Source of the DNA: JBBQWR01 sp038210495
GTDB lineage: Bacteria; Planctomycetota; Planctomycetia; Pirellulales; DATAWG01
Direction of reading: 5' to 3'
NCBI GenBank assembly: GCA_038210495.1
Contig: JBBQWR010000088.1
Coordinates: 1-5,957, forward strand
Length of the DNA stretch: 5,957 nt
Shown here: in pieces, positions 5,800 to 5,957 of the stretch
Layout of the letters: the number at the start of each line of letters is the position of its first letter
Position numbering within the stretch: the first letter of the stretch is position 1
Position numbers and translations under genes: made by a program
The notes under the pieces: model-generated
Told to the model about the DNA's origin: nothing
The model's input: the letters and a program-made list of their open reading frames with translations, nothing else
Databases searched by the model: none

Positions 5800-5821
5800 C
5801 TTCGGCGAGTGCCTCTAGCCC
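5800..5821 (+). repeat. Partial tandem copy of the hairpin repeat
   Basis: CTTCGGCGAG followed by TGCCTCTAGCCC repeats the inner part of copy 4, 39 nt downstream, lacking the CCGGGG arm. It shows local duplication or decay of the element. Confidence 0.6.
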
Positions 5822-5885
5822 TTGTAATTACCCACATCTTTTTTTCATGGCTCGATGACCACGGACGCCAAGGAGGAGTTTATCC

Positions 5886-5957
5886 ATGCCCCGCCAGATC
5901 GTGATCCAGCCGGGTTCGCCGTCGCCTTTGCGAAGCAGGAATCCACCCAGGCCGGCG
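5886..5957 (+). CDS. 5' end of unrecognised gene, cut by the window edge
   Basis: ATG at 5886 is preceded by AAGGAGGAG (5870-5878) with a 7-nt gap, the strongest ribosome site in the window, and the frame stays open to the last base (24 codons). The protein begins MPRQIVIQPGSPSPLR and continues Pro/Arg-rich, like a disordered cytoplasmic N-terminal tail. The positive charge could precede a membrane segment beyond the edge. Too little is present to name a family. It is transcribed away from the PHA_gran_rgn-type gene, with the hairpin repeats in its upstream region. Confidence 0.65.
   Translation, partial: MPRQIVIQPGSPSPLRSRNPPRPA

Larger units (their letters stand above)
5363..5885. other. 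Long intergenic region between divergent genes, hairpin-rich
   Basis: No open frame in this 523-bp gap resembles a protein. It contains two hairpins and a T-tract (5434-5519), a 9-bp stem-loop (5724-5748), a full and a partial copy of the dispersed repeat (5755-5821), a T7 run at 5839-5845, and the ribosome site of the gene at 5886. A TGTAAT at 5823-5828 is a possible -10 box for that gene, but no good -35 box accompanies it. The segment 5530-5715 holds nothing that I can name. Confidence 0.55.

Noticed and set aside
4941..5837. 298-codon minus-strand frame
   Set aside because: It overlaps the PHA_gran_rgn-type gene in another frame and translates the hairpin repeats; there is no domain signal.

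Overview
The window most resembles the chromosome of a planctomycete, probably Pirellulales-like. This is inferred from GC-rich DNA, sparse coding (about 60%), long intergenic stretches full of hairpin repeats, a Gfo/Idh/MocA oxidoreductase, and an exported TPR protein with a Pro/Lys/Thr-rich linker carrying DPF motifs. No rRNA or marker gene confirms it. No tRNA, CRISPR array, transposase or phage gene was recognised.

Layout: positions 1-699 hold no convincing gene, only low-complexity G-rich phrases and small hairpins. At 700-966 (+) lies a UPF0175-type antitoxin. It is followed in ATGA overlap by a seven-codon ORF that looks like the first residues of a DUF3368/PIN toxin, so the partner toxin appears lost. 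A Gfo/Idh/MocA-family protein is on the minus strand at 1097-2116, with a good sigma70-like promoter near 2181-2210. After a 668-bp gap with two repeat copies comes a small exported thioredoxin-fold protein (2785-3228, +; GTG start with strong SD). Convergent to it is an exported protein with seven TPR repeats (3355-4812, -). Further on are a PHA_gran_rgn-type protein (5060-5362, -), a 523-bp gap with several hairpins, and the 5' end of an unrecognised gene (5886 to the window edge, +).

The most notable feature is a dispersed hairpin repeat of about 35-43 bp, with four clear copies, one partial tandem copy and one diverged copy, all intergenic. The outer and inner stems are mostly kept while the apical loop varies. 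Two copies sit between convergent gene pairs, where they could end transcription from both sides. The genes do not form an obvious pathway: apart from the antitoxin/toxin-remnant pair, each appears to be its own transcription unit. The exported thioredoxin-like and TPR proteins may both work in the cell envelope, but nothing shows that they act together.
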